A stretch of DNA of 64,000 nt. Source: Hoplostethus atlanticus. Its lineage: Eukaryota; Chordata; Actinopteri; Trachichthyiformes; Trachichthyidae. Shown here in pieces: positions 22,518-33,230 of the stretch; the stretch's first letter is position 1, and each line of letters starts with the position of its first letter. The position numbers and the translations under genes are program-made. The stretch is from the NCBI GenBank assembly GCA_034670405.1, contig JAXDDX010000012.1:1388501-1452500 (forward strand). The letters are read 5' to 3'. The notes under the pieces were generated by a model, which searched no databases, was not told the DNA's origin, and saw nothing but the letters and a program-made list of their open reading frames with translations.

Positions 22518-22593
22518 ATGGATCGCCATTCCAGTTTCATTTCCATTTGGCTGCAACTGGAACTCTGTGCCATGGCTGTTCTTCTCACCAAAG
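22518..22593 (+). CDS. bambi: bambi exon 1: signal peptide
   Basis: Starts MDRHSSFISIWLQLELCAMA and ends ...VLLTK plus one base of a glycine codon; donor gtatag at 22594. This ATG gives the conserved N-terminus and cleavable signal peptide. The in-frame internal ATG (AMAVLL) would remove most of the signal, so it is unlikely as the start. Confidence 0.96.
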
Positions 22594-25500
22594 GTATAGA
22601 CTTTGATCTGCGGACAGGACTCTCCTGGGCCTGCATGTTTGTTTGTTTCCCCAAATCAGGTTAAAAAAAAAAAAATATGTGGAAGAGTGATAATACGAGG
22701 CTGAACTTAAAACCCACTTAGGGGCCCTGGCTTTACTCCCCCGTCCGACTTGAGTGCTGAAGAGCGATGGGATCCAGAGCCAGTGTTTCTCACGCTGCAA
22801 AATAGATCCCTTGTAACAAGTCGGCTCTTCTAGTATTGTAGTCTTTAAAAAAGCTTATTTTTATGGCAAACGAGTGTGAAGCAAATCTCTCCAGACCAGA
22901 GGGGGTGAGAGAACTCGGTGCAAATCAACTTGTTTCAGGAGTTTTTGTGAATCAAGAGTGATTTTCTTGATACTAGTGCCGGTAAATTCAAGATAGCGAC
23001 ACTTGTGTTGTAGAAATAAAAAATCCCCAAAGAAGTGAAACAAGTGGAATTATCTCAACACACTGGCAGGATTTTATTTATTATAAGATATTAATTATAA
23101 GTATTATACGTTTTTTTTTTTTTTATACAAGATGACTTGTTAAGAGAGACCTTTTTGCAGTACAGCCATTTTCCCCAGATAAACCCCTAGCCTGTTATCC
23201 CAAGCTCACTGAAACGCTGTTATATATTCTCTACTAACCAGTAACAGACATATAGGTGTTTCTGGTTCTATTTGAGGCTGCATCCGTTTCACATGGATAA
23301 CATGTGGTTGCCTCTTGTTATTATGTCAATTGTAAAGAATATCTGCAGCAGTCAGAGCCTCAGTGCTCGGCCTGTTTCTCCCCCCTCAGCCCACAAAAGG
23401 GGCCTCTCCTTTCTAATGAAATATTCTCCAAATGACCTGGCTGGGCCCCGCTGCTCCAATCATTCACAGAGAAAACACTGATCTGATGAATGTGCTGCTA
23501 GACTGCAACTTCACACGTTCAGAAAAGTCCTTCCACTGAGTGAAAGATGATATTTTGTGTTTCTGAAACACTGTATTTTTTAGAAACAGCCACTAACACT
23601 AGGTAAGGCTAGAAAGAAAGTCCTTTTAGTTCATAGCCTCCATGGATTGTCTGCCTCTTTTAGATTTAAGTCTATTTTTGCCATTTCTGATGTAAGATGG
23701 TCGTCAGCCTCATGAAACAATGATAGAAATCCTATAATCAATTTTAGAAGGATACATATACAAACATCAGGGCAAAACTATAAACTACATTTAATGTCCT
23801 ATGGGAATATTACAGTGATAACAGATACAAATACCATAAGGTCACCATTGAGTACCACAGCCACCCTATAAATGAAAGAAATAAAAGAATAATAAAGTAT
23901 TTTTTGTTAGGTCAGATCTCAGCAGCTGTGCCTGGCCTACTTTTCCGTGCCAGTTTATGTTTTGAAAAGTAATAAAGGATATAGATGAAGTACTGAGTGG
24001 GTAAAAGAAAGGAGCCTAATGATAAGAGTGCTGGAAGCCCTTTAGATGGGACCTCAGTGCACCCCGCCCCCCAAGCAGTCCTGACCACAAGTAAAGCTTT
24101 GCGTGCAAATGGGAAAAGGAGTCTCCTGCGCTGCACTCTGCCCCCCCACCACCCCCCTTTACAAGTTTCCATTTGGGTTGAAAGAAATTGACTTTGGCAA
24201 ACAAACCACTAATTACAAGCTCCACGGTTCCTGTTTTATAATACAGACAAAAAGGGCCATTTTGCATGCAAAGCTCTTAAATGTAGGCATATTTTTGCAA
24301 AAAGAGAAGATTCCCCTGAGGTCTTTCAAGTTACCTGGCTGGTTATTGCAGGGCTTTCATGTCAAACACCCCCAAATAGACCTGCATGAGACCACAGACC
24401 CCCATTTGATGAGATTGTGTCCCGTTTTGTCCCCATCTGAGCAGCATTTGTTGTTGCCTTCATACAGAGTCGCCTATCTGTCTGTGCTGTAGGCAGAGAG
24501 ATCACAGTGCAGACAGCAGTCATCCTTACACAGTCTCTTATTGTGCTAACTTCCAGAAGTGGACTAATAGTGAGATTAAACTATGGTTTATTTTGCTGGG
24601 GACCCCTGGAGGCCCCCAGACCCCAGTTTGGGAACAAACTGGTTTAAGAGATTTCTGACAAACATGCCAAACAGCTCGGCTGCAGAGCACGCTAGCGTCA
24701 AACTATAGGCCTAAACATGTCTGGCTGCTGATTCAAAACGAGGACATATTCAGAAATAAAGCAGCCGTGCCTCAGAAGCTGTAAACACGTCTTGACATAA
24801 GTCTCTCTCTTTTTTTTTTTCTTCAGGAGAAATAAGGTGTTACTGCGACGCGCCGCACTGCGTGGCCACAGGATACATGTGCAAGTCGGAACTGAACGCC
24901 TGCTTCACCAAGGTCCTGGACCCGCTCAACACGAACTCTCCTCTTACCCACGGGTGTTTAGACCCCGTCGCCAACGCCGCCGACGTCTGCAGCAGCAGCA
25001 GCGCCAAGGTCACGGACGCCCTCAGCGGGGCCTCGGCCACAGCGCTGGAGTGCTGCCACGACGACATGTGCAACTACAGAGGCCTGCAAGACCTGGCGCA
25101 CACCAGGGAATCGACAGGTAAGAGGCTCGCTGGATTGGGATGCCGTCGCTTGGACGTTAACCTCCGCTGTGGTCAGGACGCTTGTGTTTTCACCCCTATT
25201 GAAACTCTCAAGACTGCAGTACCACGAGCTTCCAGGGTTCTTCAAACGCCTCCCTGTTTATGGACATGCAGGCCACCTTTGCCCCCTCCTTTTTTATAAT
25301 TCCAACCTTTGCAGAGCGTCAGTTTGATTTTTAATGGGCTCCAGCACAGCGGCTGGGAAGGCAGGCAGCAGGCAGTTTACCTTAAGCACTTGGACCAAGA
25401 TCAGATATAGTTTTTTTTTTATTATGTGTGCACCATGTAATTTTCCCACTGAGTAGGAATGTGCCTTGTAGAATGAATACTCCTTGACAAGGCTGCATGT

Positions 25501-26253
25501 TGGGCATAAATACTAGCTCGTTGAGTTATGAAAAGGTGCATAGAGAGAGAGAGGAAGGGGAGCTCTCCTGTGGGCATTTTCTGTTATGGCCCTGTCCAGA
25601 GTGGGCTATAGTTTATTAGCTCAAATTAATTTCTGGCCCTCGGTTGGGGTAAGGTGACTCATTTGCTTTTGCCCCCGCTGCCCTTTCTCGCCCTCGTCTC
25701 TCTGTCTCTCTCTTGCTCTGTTTCTCTCTCTCTCAGTTCAGTTACTTTATTGGAAACCGTATTGCAGTATACAAAATCATCAATATCTATAAGAACGTAC
25801 AACCAATCAGACGTCTCTCTCAACCTCTGTGCAGATCACGGCCGGTACCAGCCGGAGAGCAACAACAGGAACCTAGTGACCCGGGTTCAGGAGCTGGCCT
25901 CGGCCAAGGAGGTGTGGTTCCGGGCGGCGGTGATCGCGGTGCCCATCGCCGGCGGCCTCATCCTGGTGCTGCTCATCATGCTGGCGCTGCGAATGCTCCG
26001 CAGCGAGAACAAACGGCTGCAGGACCAGCGGCAACAGATGCTGTCGCGGCTCCACTACAGCTTCCACGGCCACCACACCAAGAAGGGCCACGTGGCCAAG
26101 CTGGACCTGGAGTGCATGGTGCCCGTCACGGGCCACGAGAACTGCTGTCTGACCTGCGACAAGATGAGGCAGGCCGACCTGGGCAACGACAAGATCCTGT
26201 CTCTGGTGCACTGGGGGATGTACAGTGGCCACGGGAAGCTGGAGTTCGTATGA
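22518..26253 (+). CDS. bambi: bambi: BMP and activin membrane-bound inhibitor, complete (261 aa, 3 exons)
   Basis: BAMBI is a single-pass plasma-membrane pseudoreceptor. It resembles TGF-beta family type I receptors but lacks the kinase, and it damps BMP, activin and TGF-beta signalling by forming inactive receptor complexes; effects on Wnt signalling are also reported (family knowledge). Exons 22518-22593, 24827-25117 and 25835-26253 join in frame to 261 codons plus TGA, against about 260 in mammals. Seen: signal peptide (about residues 1-20), an ectodomain with ten cysteines (C30, 32, 37, 44, 51, 69, 80, 101, 102, 107) ending in the ECCHDDMCNYRG signature, and a membrane segment at about 153-174 (AAVIAVPIAGGLILVLLIML). 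The short cytoplasmic tail is almost invariant (RMLRSENKRLQDQRQQML and SLVHWGMYSGHGKLEFV). It lies about 10 kb downstream of wac, as in other vertebrates. The a or b paralogue is not decided. Confidence 0.97.
23725..23880 (+). repeat. Dispersed AT-rich repeat, copy 2
   Basis: Same order of motifs as 19690-19880 ('ttttagaaggatac', 'aaactataaactac', 'gtcctatgggaatattacag', 'ataccataaggtcac'). Lies within bambi intron 1. Confidence 0.6.
24350..24450 (+). repeat. 'gaccccc' dispersed repeat fragment
   Basis: 'tttcatgtcaaacacccccaaa' then 'accacagacccccatttgat' resembles 48615-48715 ('cagacccccaggtagacaca', 'gtggacccccatttaat') and a shorter piece at 19080-19105. An interspersed repeat of unknown class. 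Confidence 0.5.
24827..25117 (+). CDS. bambi: bambi exon 2: cysteine-rich ectodomain
   Basis: The acceptor is tttcttcag before 24827 and the donor is gtaagagg at 25118. It encodes residues 26-122 (EIRCYCDAPHCVATGYMCKS through ECCHDDMCNYRGLQDL), with all ten ectodomain cysteines expected for the three-finger fold of TGF-beta type I receptor-like ectodomains. The middle (about residues 74-98) is Ala/Ser-rich and less conserved. Local GC content is clearly higher than in the flanking introns. Confidence 0.97.
25118..25834 (+). other. bambi intron 2 (717 bp)
   Basis: GT/AG intron whose length is divisible by three. Read through from exon 2, it stays open until a stop at 25297-25299. The last 181 bases before exon 3 are also open in the bambi frame. 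Contains a CT-rich tract before the acceptor (about 25689-25738). Confidence 0.9.
25835..26253 (+). CDS. bambi: bambi exon 3: juxtamembrane, transmembrane and cytoplasmic tail
   Basis: The acceptor is ctgtgcag before 25835; stop TGA at 26251-26253. It encodes residues 123-261: DHGRYQPESNNRNLVTRVQE, the membrane segment and the strongly conserved tail (LHYSFHGHHTKKG, ENCCLTCDKMRQADL, HGKLEFV). An open frame extends upstream to 25654, but the N-terminal part is intron 2. A second long frame over 25713-26501 is a shadow in another phase. Confidence 0.97.
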
Positions 26254-27012
26254 CTTCCTGCTGGGAACTATGTGACTGTGACTGTCACCCCCCCCTCCCC
26301 TCCCCTCCCTTCCTGTTCTGCCCCGAACACAGCCGAGCCTCTCGCTCGTTGGGGTTTCACTTTTTGTTACTTTTAACAGAAATTCCCACCTTTACTCTTC
26401 CAGTGGACTGTTGGGCTTGTGTTTTTTTTCCTGTTTTTTTTTTTCCAATGACGAAAAAAAAAAAAGACAAGACTGATCTCATGCCGTGTGGTTTTTGCTA
26501 AAGGAGCACTTTACTTGAAAATGAAAGGCAAACCAATGAGGAGCTGTATTTAAAACTTGAGGGAGTAGGACTGAGGTGGGCCTGAGGATCCTGGACATGA
26601 CACTGAACCTTGAAGGATTCCAAATTTGTCTTATTTGCACATTTGTAAAAAAACATAAAAAACAAACGAAAAAACAAACAAAAAAGTTGCTTACGTTGCT
26701 TTGCTTAAAAGAAGAAGAATTTTACACTGACCAGGGTACAAAAAGGACTTGTTCGAGGAGTTACAAGAAACAAGTTGAGAATTCAGTGTTTGACTGTAGG
26801 TGTGCACATGAAACACACTCGTCTCATGATTCAAGCTTATTGTAAAGATTTTAAAATATATATATATTTTTTTGTCTGATAAAACTGACCGGTGTGAGTC
26901 TCGTTTTGGGTGAATGTCCAACATCTCTCTTTGTGATCAGACTATAAGCTTGATTGTGAGTGTGAATGGGGAAAAAAAAAAACATCCATTAAAAGTGACT
27001 TTTTATTTATTT
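26254..27012 (+). other. bambi: bambi 3' untranslated region
   Basis: Follows the TGA. The best poly(A) signal is ATTAAA at 26988-26993 with a T/GT-rich stretch just after it; the end is estimated at about 27012. AT-rich stretches (ATATATATATTTTTTT near 26858) and A-rich runs lie within. Confidence 0.6.
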
Positions 27013-27098
27013 GACGATTCACTCTTCTGTTTGTGCTGTATGTTCATAATCATCCATGTTGGTCACACACAGCATTTGGTAAGCAAGTCAAAGAGAAA

Positions 27099-27103
<5 letters not shown>

Positions 27104-27142
<39 letters not shown>

Positions 27143-27152
27143 GTGTGTGTGT
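27104..27152. repeat. (GT)n microsatellite
   Basis: GT repeat with a TATATAT interruption, just beyond the bambi 3' end. Confidence 0.97.
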
Positions 27153-27660
27153 CGGACAGTAAGGCCTTGTTTTACAGTAGTGCTGCTACATCTGACTCAG
27201 TCATTCTTGAACCCTCTCCAGAGGTCAGGTTTTCAGCTTCAAACAACTTTTTTTTTTTTTTTTCTCTCTTTGGATTTATCCTGGAAGTAGTAGCGCTATT
27301 TTATACTCACTCTGATGCCAGTAAATGCCTCCCTTACTCTGCCTGTCAGGATGTAGTTCACTGAAAACACTAACCCTCCTGTGTCCAGCAGGGTGTCAGT
27401 GAAGAGCCGTCACAGGCTCAGTGATGCCACTTTTTAGGATTTCTTAAGGAGCGATGCTTTGGGAACCAGATGCCTCCATGTCTGCCTGCTGCTCTTAACA
27501 TTGGAAGACTGTCGTTTTGTAGTCTTCGTGTTGTTAGGGATGAATTTTGAAAAAAAAAAAAAAAAACTTAAAGGGGAACTTTTTTTATTTTGCACATATT
27601 TCTCACACATCTCAGAACTGTAAACACTGTAAGGTATTTTAGCTGAGCACAGTTTTAAAG

Positions 27661-28074
27661 TTTTGTGGAGCGATTGCAAAATGTAGTTTTTCAAGTTGAG
27701 TTTTACATCCCTTTTACAGCACAGTGACTAGCGTCTGAGGAATTCAACTCAAAGGAGCTCGGTAACCGCTCTGTTACCCAACGAACTGGAGACTAGCGAG
27801 TGTAATTGGCAGAGAATCTGTTACAATACCAAATACTGGAAGAACACAAGAGTTTAGGTGCATTATGGGTAGAAGACCACTTTATATCTGAAAACTTGCG
27901 AAATGTGCATGCAAACGGCAACAAGTCTAACGGTAAACGGCTGAACCGCTTGATTTTGTTTTGACGCTTGGTTCGGAGGTTGTGGTCAGGGGTTTCGTTT
28001 GTGCTCACTTGTCAGAAGTTTCTAAACTACGGTCGGCTATTTACATTTCCAGCCGTCCCAACGTCACGTCGGCT
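27661..28074 (-). repeat. Inverted dispersed repeat, copy A
   Basis: The 414 bases are near-identical in reverse complement to 32811-33230. From one end to the other they share the 'tgtggagcgat' end, 'gaggaattcaactcaaaggagctcgg'-type sequence, and the 'ccgtcccaacgtcacgtcggct' end. Both carry a parallel minus/plus open frame starting MSTNE(T/K)PDHNL. Homology stops abruptly at 28074. Probably a transposon fragment; class unknown. Confidence 0.8.
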
Positions 28075-28290
28075 GCGGCGCGGCCACAACAGTAGGCGTA
28101 TTGTGTACCGCGTGCGTCACACAAAGCACGATTGGGACGTTTGGGGTTCAAAAGTTCACCCTCGACAGTTTCCTCACCGTGGCAACCGCAAGTGAGACGG
28201 CGGCCCGTAAGTGGTTTAAAGTGGAGGTCCGCCTCGCCAACGAGTGTCTCCGCAGCGAAACGGCGACCCTTGTTTCTTTCCATTAGGAGG
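28075..28290. other. CpG-rich block
   Basis: Dense CG dinucleotides (gcggcgcggcc, gtaccgcgtgcgtca, agacggcggcccg, cgcagcgaaacggcg), in contrast to the AT-rich surroundings. It abuts repeat copy A and has no partner at copy B. Could be a small CpG island or the rest of a transposon. Confidence 0.45.
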
Positions 28291-29673
28291 ACAGGAAAAC
28301 ACTATTAGCAGCTAACCACTTAACGGCAGCTTGCATTAGAGAGGCTCAGCCGGGCCGGGCCTCCCCCAGGACTATTACCCTCCTAACAATAACAATGTCC
28401 TCTGCCTGGCCTGCCTAATGTGCCTGCTGTTTTCTTTAGCCTGGTTCTGCTTTGCTGGCTCACCCAAGGGCGTCAAGGTGAGGCACTCTCCATACATTCA
28501 CCTAAGTGAGTCCGAATTCGACCTATAGCTTTATTTCAGCTGAAGGAATTCATTTGAGGGGATCACTCAGGACCAATGTTGATATTTTGGGGTCCTAGAT
28601 CTAAGGATTTACCACACTGACCAAACTATCTCATCAGTGTGCAGGGATTTGACACCCCTGAGCTCACCTGATGATAGCAGACACAAGGTAGCTAGCGACG
28701 TGGTTGACGTGCACACCTTGACGAGCGTGCATTATGTAAGTGCACATGTATGGACACATACCAGCATACACACAGAACACACTCCCTCCCAGAACACACT
28801 CCCTCTCTCTTGTTCTGTGTCTAGCTAGCTGGCTTATGCATTAATTGCATGCACACACACACACACACACACTGCTGCTCCAGTGCTGCCATACTGAGGC
28901 CTCCTCTTGTCTCACCGATACCCAGCAGTCACAGTGTAGCTCCGACAATAGAAGGAGCCAGCAGCGGCGGCGCGGTCATTAGCGTCGGTCCATTTTGTGC
29001 AGCGCTAGGCGGTCAAGCTGTTTGCATTCACATGGAAATGGAACGAGGCGGCCGACTGGCTCCTTTCAAAAGAGCCCCAATTTGTTTAGAAGCGACTTCA
29101 AACCGCCCCCCCCCAGTTTGTCACTACATTTTTATTTTATCTACCCAAATCTCGCTGTCCTTCCTCCTCCCCCCCCCCTCGCCAACCCTCCTCACCACCT
29201 TACCACCACCGCAGCTGCCTCCATGCGTGTGCTCAGTGCTCAGATACGTCGCATTCTTAGGTGGGTGACATTTTCGCCGCTCGTAACGCACAGGGTTAAC
29301 AACAGCAATTTAAATCAGAGAGGTGCTGCTCTGGTTCCCTCCCCTGCTCCCTGCTCCCCCCTCCACCCTCACAATAAACCTCTGATGCAGCCGTGGCGGG
29401 CACGGGGCCTTCCTGGGCTATGGCTGCGGCACATGTGAAACAATATATGAAGTGTAAACACACATGGAACCTGTTAACACCTGCACACAGTAATGGACGC
29501 ACACCTCCCAGGGTAGTAACAGGCCTTTTTTTTTTTATAACCTTGTATGTTATTCTTGTTTTTGCTCCCGCTCCCTCGGTGTGGCGTCGGGAATGTCAGG
29601 TATGGTAGCTAATGTCTCTCAGCTAGCTTTCGCACCAGCATCAAACACCTGAATAAAGGTGAGTCCCTTTTTA

Positions 29674-29674
<1 letters not shown>

Positions 29675-29713
<39 letters not shown>
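29675..29713. repeat. (CA)n microsatellite
   Basis: About 19 CA units. Shorter CA runs of the same kind lie at 28852-28872 and 30500-30529. Confidence 0.97.
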
Positions 29714-29715
<2 letters not shown>

Positions 29716-30498
29716 CACTGAGCTGCACTTCACACGTTTTCAATGATTTGATAGGTTGATAACAATATGATTTCATCACCCACAGAAGCATATTTATACA
29801 CACATGGAGGCTGAAGCTGCTTCTGTCGGTGAAAAGGAGTCGCAGTCCAAATCATATCCCTGATACTTGAAGGCTGTTTACTAATTCCCACCCACAAACA
29901 AATAGAAACATCCAATAAAATAAACACGGTCATTTCAGAAAAACGGAAAAAATATTTTTATTGACAAAATCCACATGGAGACAAATCCTCCTCTCTGGTG
30001 ACAGACATCCGCTGGAATAAAACGTGGTCTAAATATTTAGCCAATTCATTTCCTTCTTAGTGGATAAAAAACACACGTTCAGTGCATGTCCTCATTTACC
30101 CCCCCCATCTAAACATTTACCCCAGTGTGTTGTTAACATTGAGATATAAATCTGCCCCAAAAGAAAAATAATAATGTTGGGAATGTTTACAGCACGGACC
30201 AGGCCTCCTCGAGCTAAATGTCACCGTCTGTAAATAGCAAGGAAGTTTTGTTATGTTCCAAATAAGAGGGATTTGCGGTGAATTCCAGCAAGTAAGTGTA
30301 AATAAAACGGATCATATGGGAGCTGCTGCAGAATTAGGAGCAGTCAGAGATGGAAATGCTTTGCTAACTAAAACGTGTTTTTGTCGTACGCGGCTATATA
30401 CTCACGCTGGATTAGTAGCTCTTCATGCCCTACCTGCCTGGACAAAGGTTAAATGAGATGCTGTCAGGTGTGGATAACAGGGCTAGGGGTATCATCTT

Positions 30499-30534
<36 letters not shown>

Positions 30535-31563
30535 GCATATGTACAGGCATGCATGCATCACACACACACACACAGACTTACGGGCCCCAGTGATGAGCTG
30601 TCCCCGTCAGGTCCAGGTCTCCTTTCTCAGGAGGCTTCATAGATGACGTGGTGACACACATCAGCGTCTCTGTGCAGCCAAGGGGCACCGACTGGCCCCC
30701 TCTCTGTCAGCTGAGGGCCCGGGCCCCTAAAGACAGATGGCAGAACAATGCCCCCCCCTCACCCCTCCTCACCCTCCCCGCCCGCCCTAAGAGGCTGACG
30801 CTCCCTCCAACCACTCATCCACTCGCACATGACATGAATAGGATCACACACTGTACACGAGTGGTAGCATTTCTTCTGTGCGTGTTGGTTTTGTGTGTGT
30901 GTAGTGAAACCTTAAACAACGTTAAGCCACAATAAGTCTCACCACTCATTCTACCTTCGTTAAAGTCGCCATCAGTTTCATCATCGTTGAAAAGCATCCT
31001 ATCCCTCCTTGCAGCGAGCCTTTAAGCGCTTTATCAAGCCGTGGCCGCAAAGACACATTTAATAAACACGAACAGGGAGAGGGAGGGGCGGAGGCGGGGG
31101 GCACCCTAAAGGTTGCGTGCATGCTGAGCACTGATGATAATGGCTTCCACAAAAGCCATTCGGCTTGGCAGCGGGCCAGTCTTCTGCCAAACGGCGGCGT
31201 GCACCTTGAGTTGGCAGGTGTAGCCTTGGGACTCGCTGGCTGGCTCCGATGTGCGCTCATTGTGAGAGCAGATCCCAGGGATTACCGAGCTGAAAGCAGA
31301 GAAGCTTGTGTCTTTCTGAGCTGAACGCTAAAACCACCATCCAGAGTTTAGGAAGTTGTCTGAAATAACACGCGGTCGATGACATCGAGGGTGTCGGTCT
31401 TTGCACCCAGAGCGCTGGCGTTGCATCAGAAAGTCTCGAACCCCATCGTGATACACACACAGTAGAATCACTTCCACTCGATACTGTAGATCACCCAGGC
31501 TACACAATTTCAGCTACTTGTTATCCATTTGAAACTACCGATCCATTTTCTTATTTCTATTCA

Positions 31564-31612
31564 GGGTCAAGGGCGTGGGGGCTGCAGCCTATCCCAGCAT
31601 GCATTGGGCGAA
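31564..31612 (-). repeat. LINE-type 3' tail fragment
   Basis: 'ggctgcagcctatcccagca' followed by 'tgcattgggcg' is the reverse-orientation form of the fish retroelement tail seen intact at 36999-37130. Confidence 0.6.
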
Positions 31613-31699
31613 AGACTTGCACAAACACACTCTCACGCTTACATTCACAGAAAGGACCAGGGCTGGATGGTACCTGAACCACCAGGACGCCACTTGTCA

Positions 31700-31860
31700 G
31701 CTAAGGTCAGAGGTCAGAGATCAGCTGCACAACAGCAGCCCTGCAGCTGGAAGGAAGGGATTCAGTGCGTTGCTCAAGGACGCTTCAGCAGGCTGGATGC
31801 TTACTGTCACACGGGGCTTCCAGTTGACGGACGGTCTCCCGAACCTTTGTTTGCAGCTTT
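31700..31860 (+). repeat. SINE-like repeat, copy 1
   Basis: 'gtcagaggtcagagatcag', 'gggattcagtgcgttgctca' and 'cttcagcaggctggatgctt' match 48945-49062 in order. The 'cttgctcaaggacacttcagcagg' theme is a common teleost repeat. Confidence 0.6.
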
Positions 31861-32810
31861 AGACGCTAACAGCGGAAGACGTGCTCCATGTAACCGACTC
31901 CTAGAGCTGATGGGGTTGTTTCTGTCTGATGTCAACGTTGCAGACATGATAAGAAGACAGTCTAGCTCACACCGGTAGAGTTGATTACAAGGATCTTACA
32001 GACTAAATACGGCGGGCCAGCTGTATATCTACGCGTGTTTTACTACTCTCTCTTCATCTAGTGTTTATCCTGGCTTTGTCAAGTGACGCCCTACAACACG
32101 TCGAGGAAAAATGTGCTGGCGTGTGTTTTCACAGGGGAGACCTGCCACTTCACCCAGCCAAAGGAGTCTATGAGTGATAAAAGTAAGTGGAGCAATAAAA
32201 TCCCCTCCGCCTGACAAAATGAATTTATCTATTTGTTTATGTTTGAGTACTCGCTAACTGACACAACTACCACATGTTGAGTATAGCGCCTCGGGGCATG
32301 TGAAATATGACATTCAGGAGCTGCTGCGTGCGGGGAACGCTGGGTAATTGTTTTCTCGGCGGATCGCCTTTACGACGTTTCCTCGGGAATGTTAAATGGC
32401 GTTTTTTTGTCCATTTAATGTCCGTATTAACCATGTGAAATCGGGACAGACAAGTAAATACCCATGCTGCTGACTGAGGCATCGGTCTAGCAGAACACAT
32501 GGAAAGTAAGAATAGGTCGTTTTTTAAAAGATTATTGTTTGAAATTGAAAGGAAACAGTTTGTGTACCATAAACCGACCCGTGCCCTTGGGTAACAACCG
32601 GAGAATGGAAATACGTGGGGGTGCTGTCAGTTCGAACTGGCAAAAGTGACCCCGGTCAACGTCAGGGTTGAGTGTGGAAGGCCAGTGTTAAGACGTCAAG
32701 GCGTTATCAGGTGACAGCCCATAGGACGTTCCAGTTGTGCGAGGCTCGCTATGAGTTATTTCTCCTGGGTGATGTGTGTGACCGGAGTAACACACAGGCA
32801 CACACCAAAA

Positions 32811-33230
32811 AGCCGACGTGACGTTGGGACGGCTGGAAATGTAAATAGCCGACCGTAGTTTAGAAACTTCTGACAAGTGAGCACAAACGAAAAACCTGAC
32901 CACAACCTCCAAACCAAGCGTCAAAACAAAATCAAGCGGTTCAGCCGTTTACCGTTAGACTTGTTGCCATTTGCAAGCACATTTTGCAAGTTTTCAGATA
33001 TAAAGTGGTCTTCTACCCATAATGCATCTAAACTCTTGTGTTGTTCCAGTATTTGGTATTGTAACAGATTCTCTGCCAATTACACTCGCTACAGTCTCCA
33101 GTTCGTTGGGTAACAGAGCGGTTACCGAGCTCCTTTGAGTTGAATTCCTCAGACGCTAGTCACTGTGCTGTAAAAGGGATGTAAAACTCAACTTGAAAAA
33201 CTACATTTTGCAAGTTATCGCTCCACAAAA
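32811..33230 (+). repeat. Inverted dispersed repeat, copy B
   Basis: Reverse-complement partner of 27661-28074, about 4.7 kb away. The parallel frame (32877-33113) differs from copy A at several residues (T/K, R/Q, C/S, R/C, P/S, S/C), so it does not look constrained as protein. Confidence 0.8.

Larger units (their letters stand above)
22594..24826 (+). other. bambi intron 1 (2.2 kb)
   Basis: GT/AG intron. It contains a transposon-like fragment near 22960-23085 that resembles 40115-40200, a second copy of the AT-rich dispersed repeat (23725-23880), and 'gaccccc' repeat fragments near 24350-24450 and 24596-24650. No extra exon seen. Confidence 0.85.
28291..32810. other. Gene-free region between the inverted repeat copies
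   Basis: No exon recognised. It holds CA microsatellites (28852-28872, 29675-29713, 30500-30529) and a LINE/SINE-tail fragment on the minus strand near 31564-31612 ('cctatcccagcatgcattggg'). It also holds a 'gtgcgttgctcaaggacgctt' repeat (about 31700-31860) that recurs at 48945-49062, plus several non-repetitive blocks. Confidence 0.6.

Noticed and set aside
25873-26232. Minus-strand frame opposite bambi exon 3
   Set aside because: Mirror of the GC-rich coding exon; no family resemblance.
25713-26501. 262-codon plus-strand frame over bambi exon 3
   Set aside because: Out of phase with the perfectly conserved bambi reading; an overlap shadow.
28852-30529. CRISPR-like regularly spaced CA blocks
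   Set aside because: They are independent dinucleotide microsatellites at irregular spacing in a eukaryotic genome.
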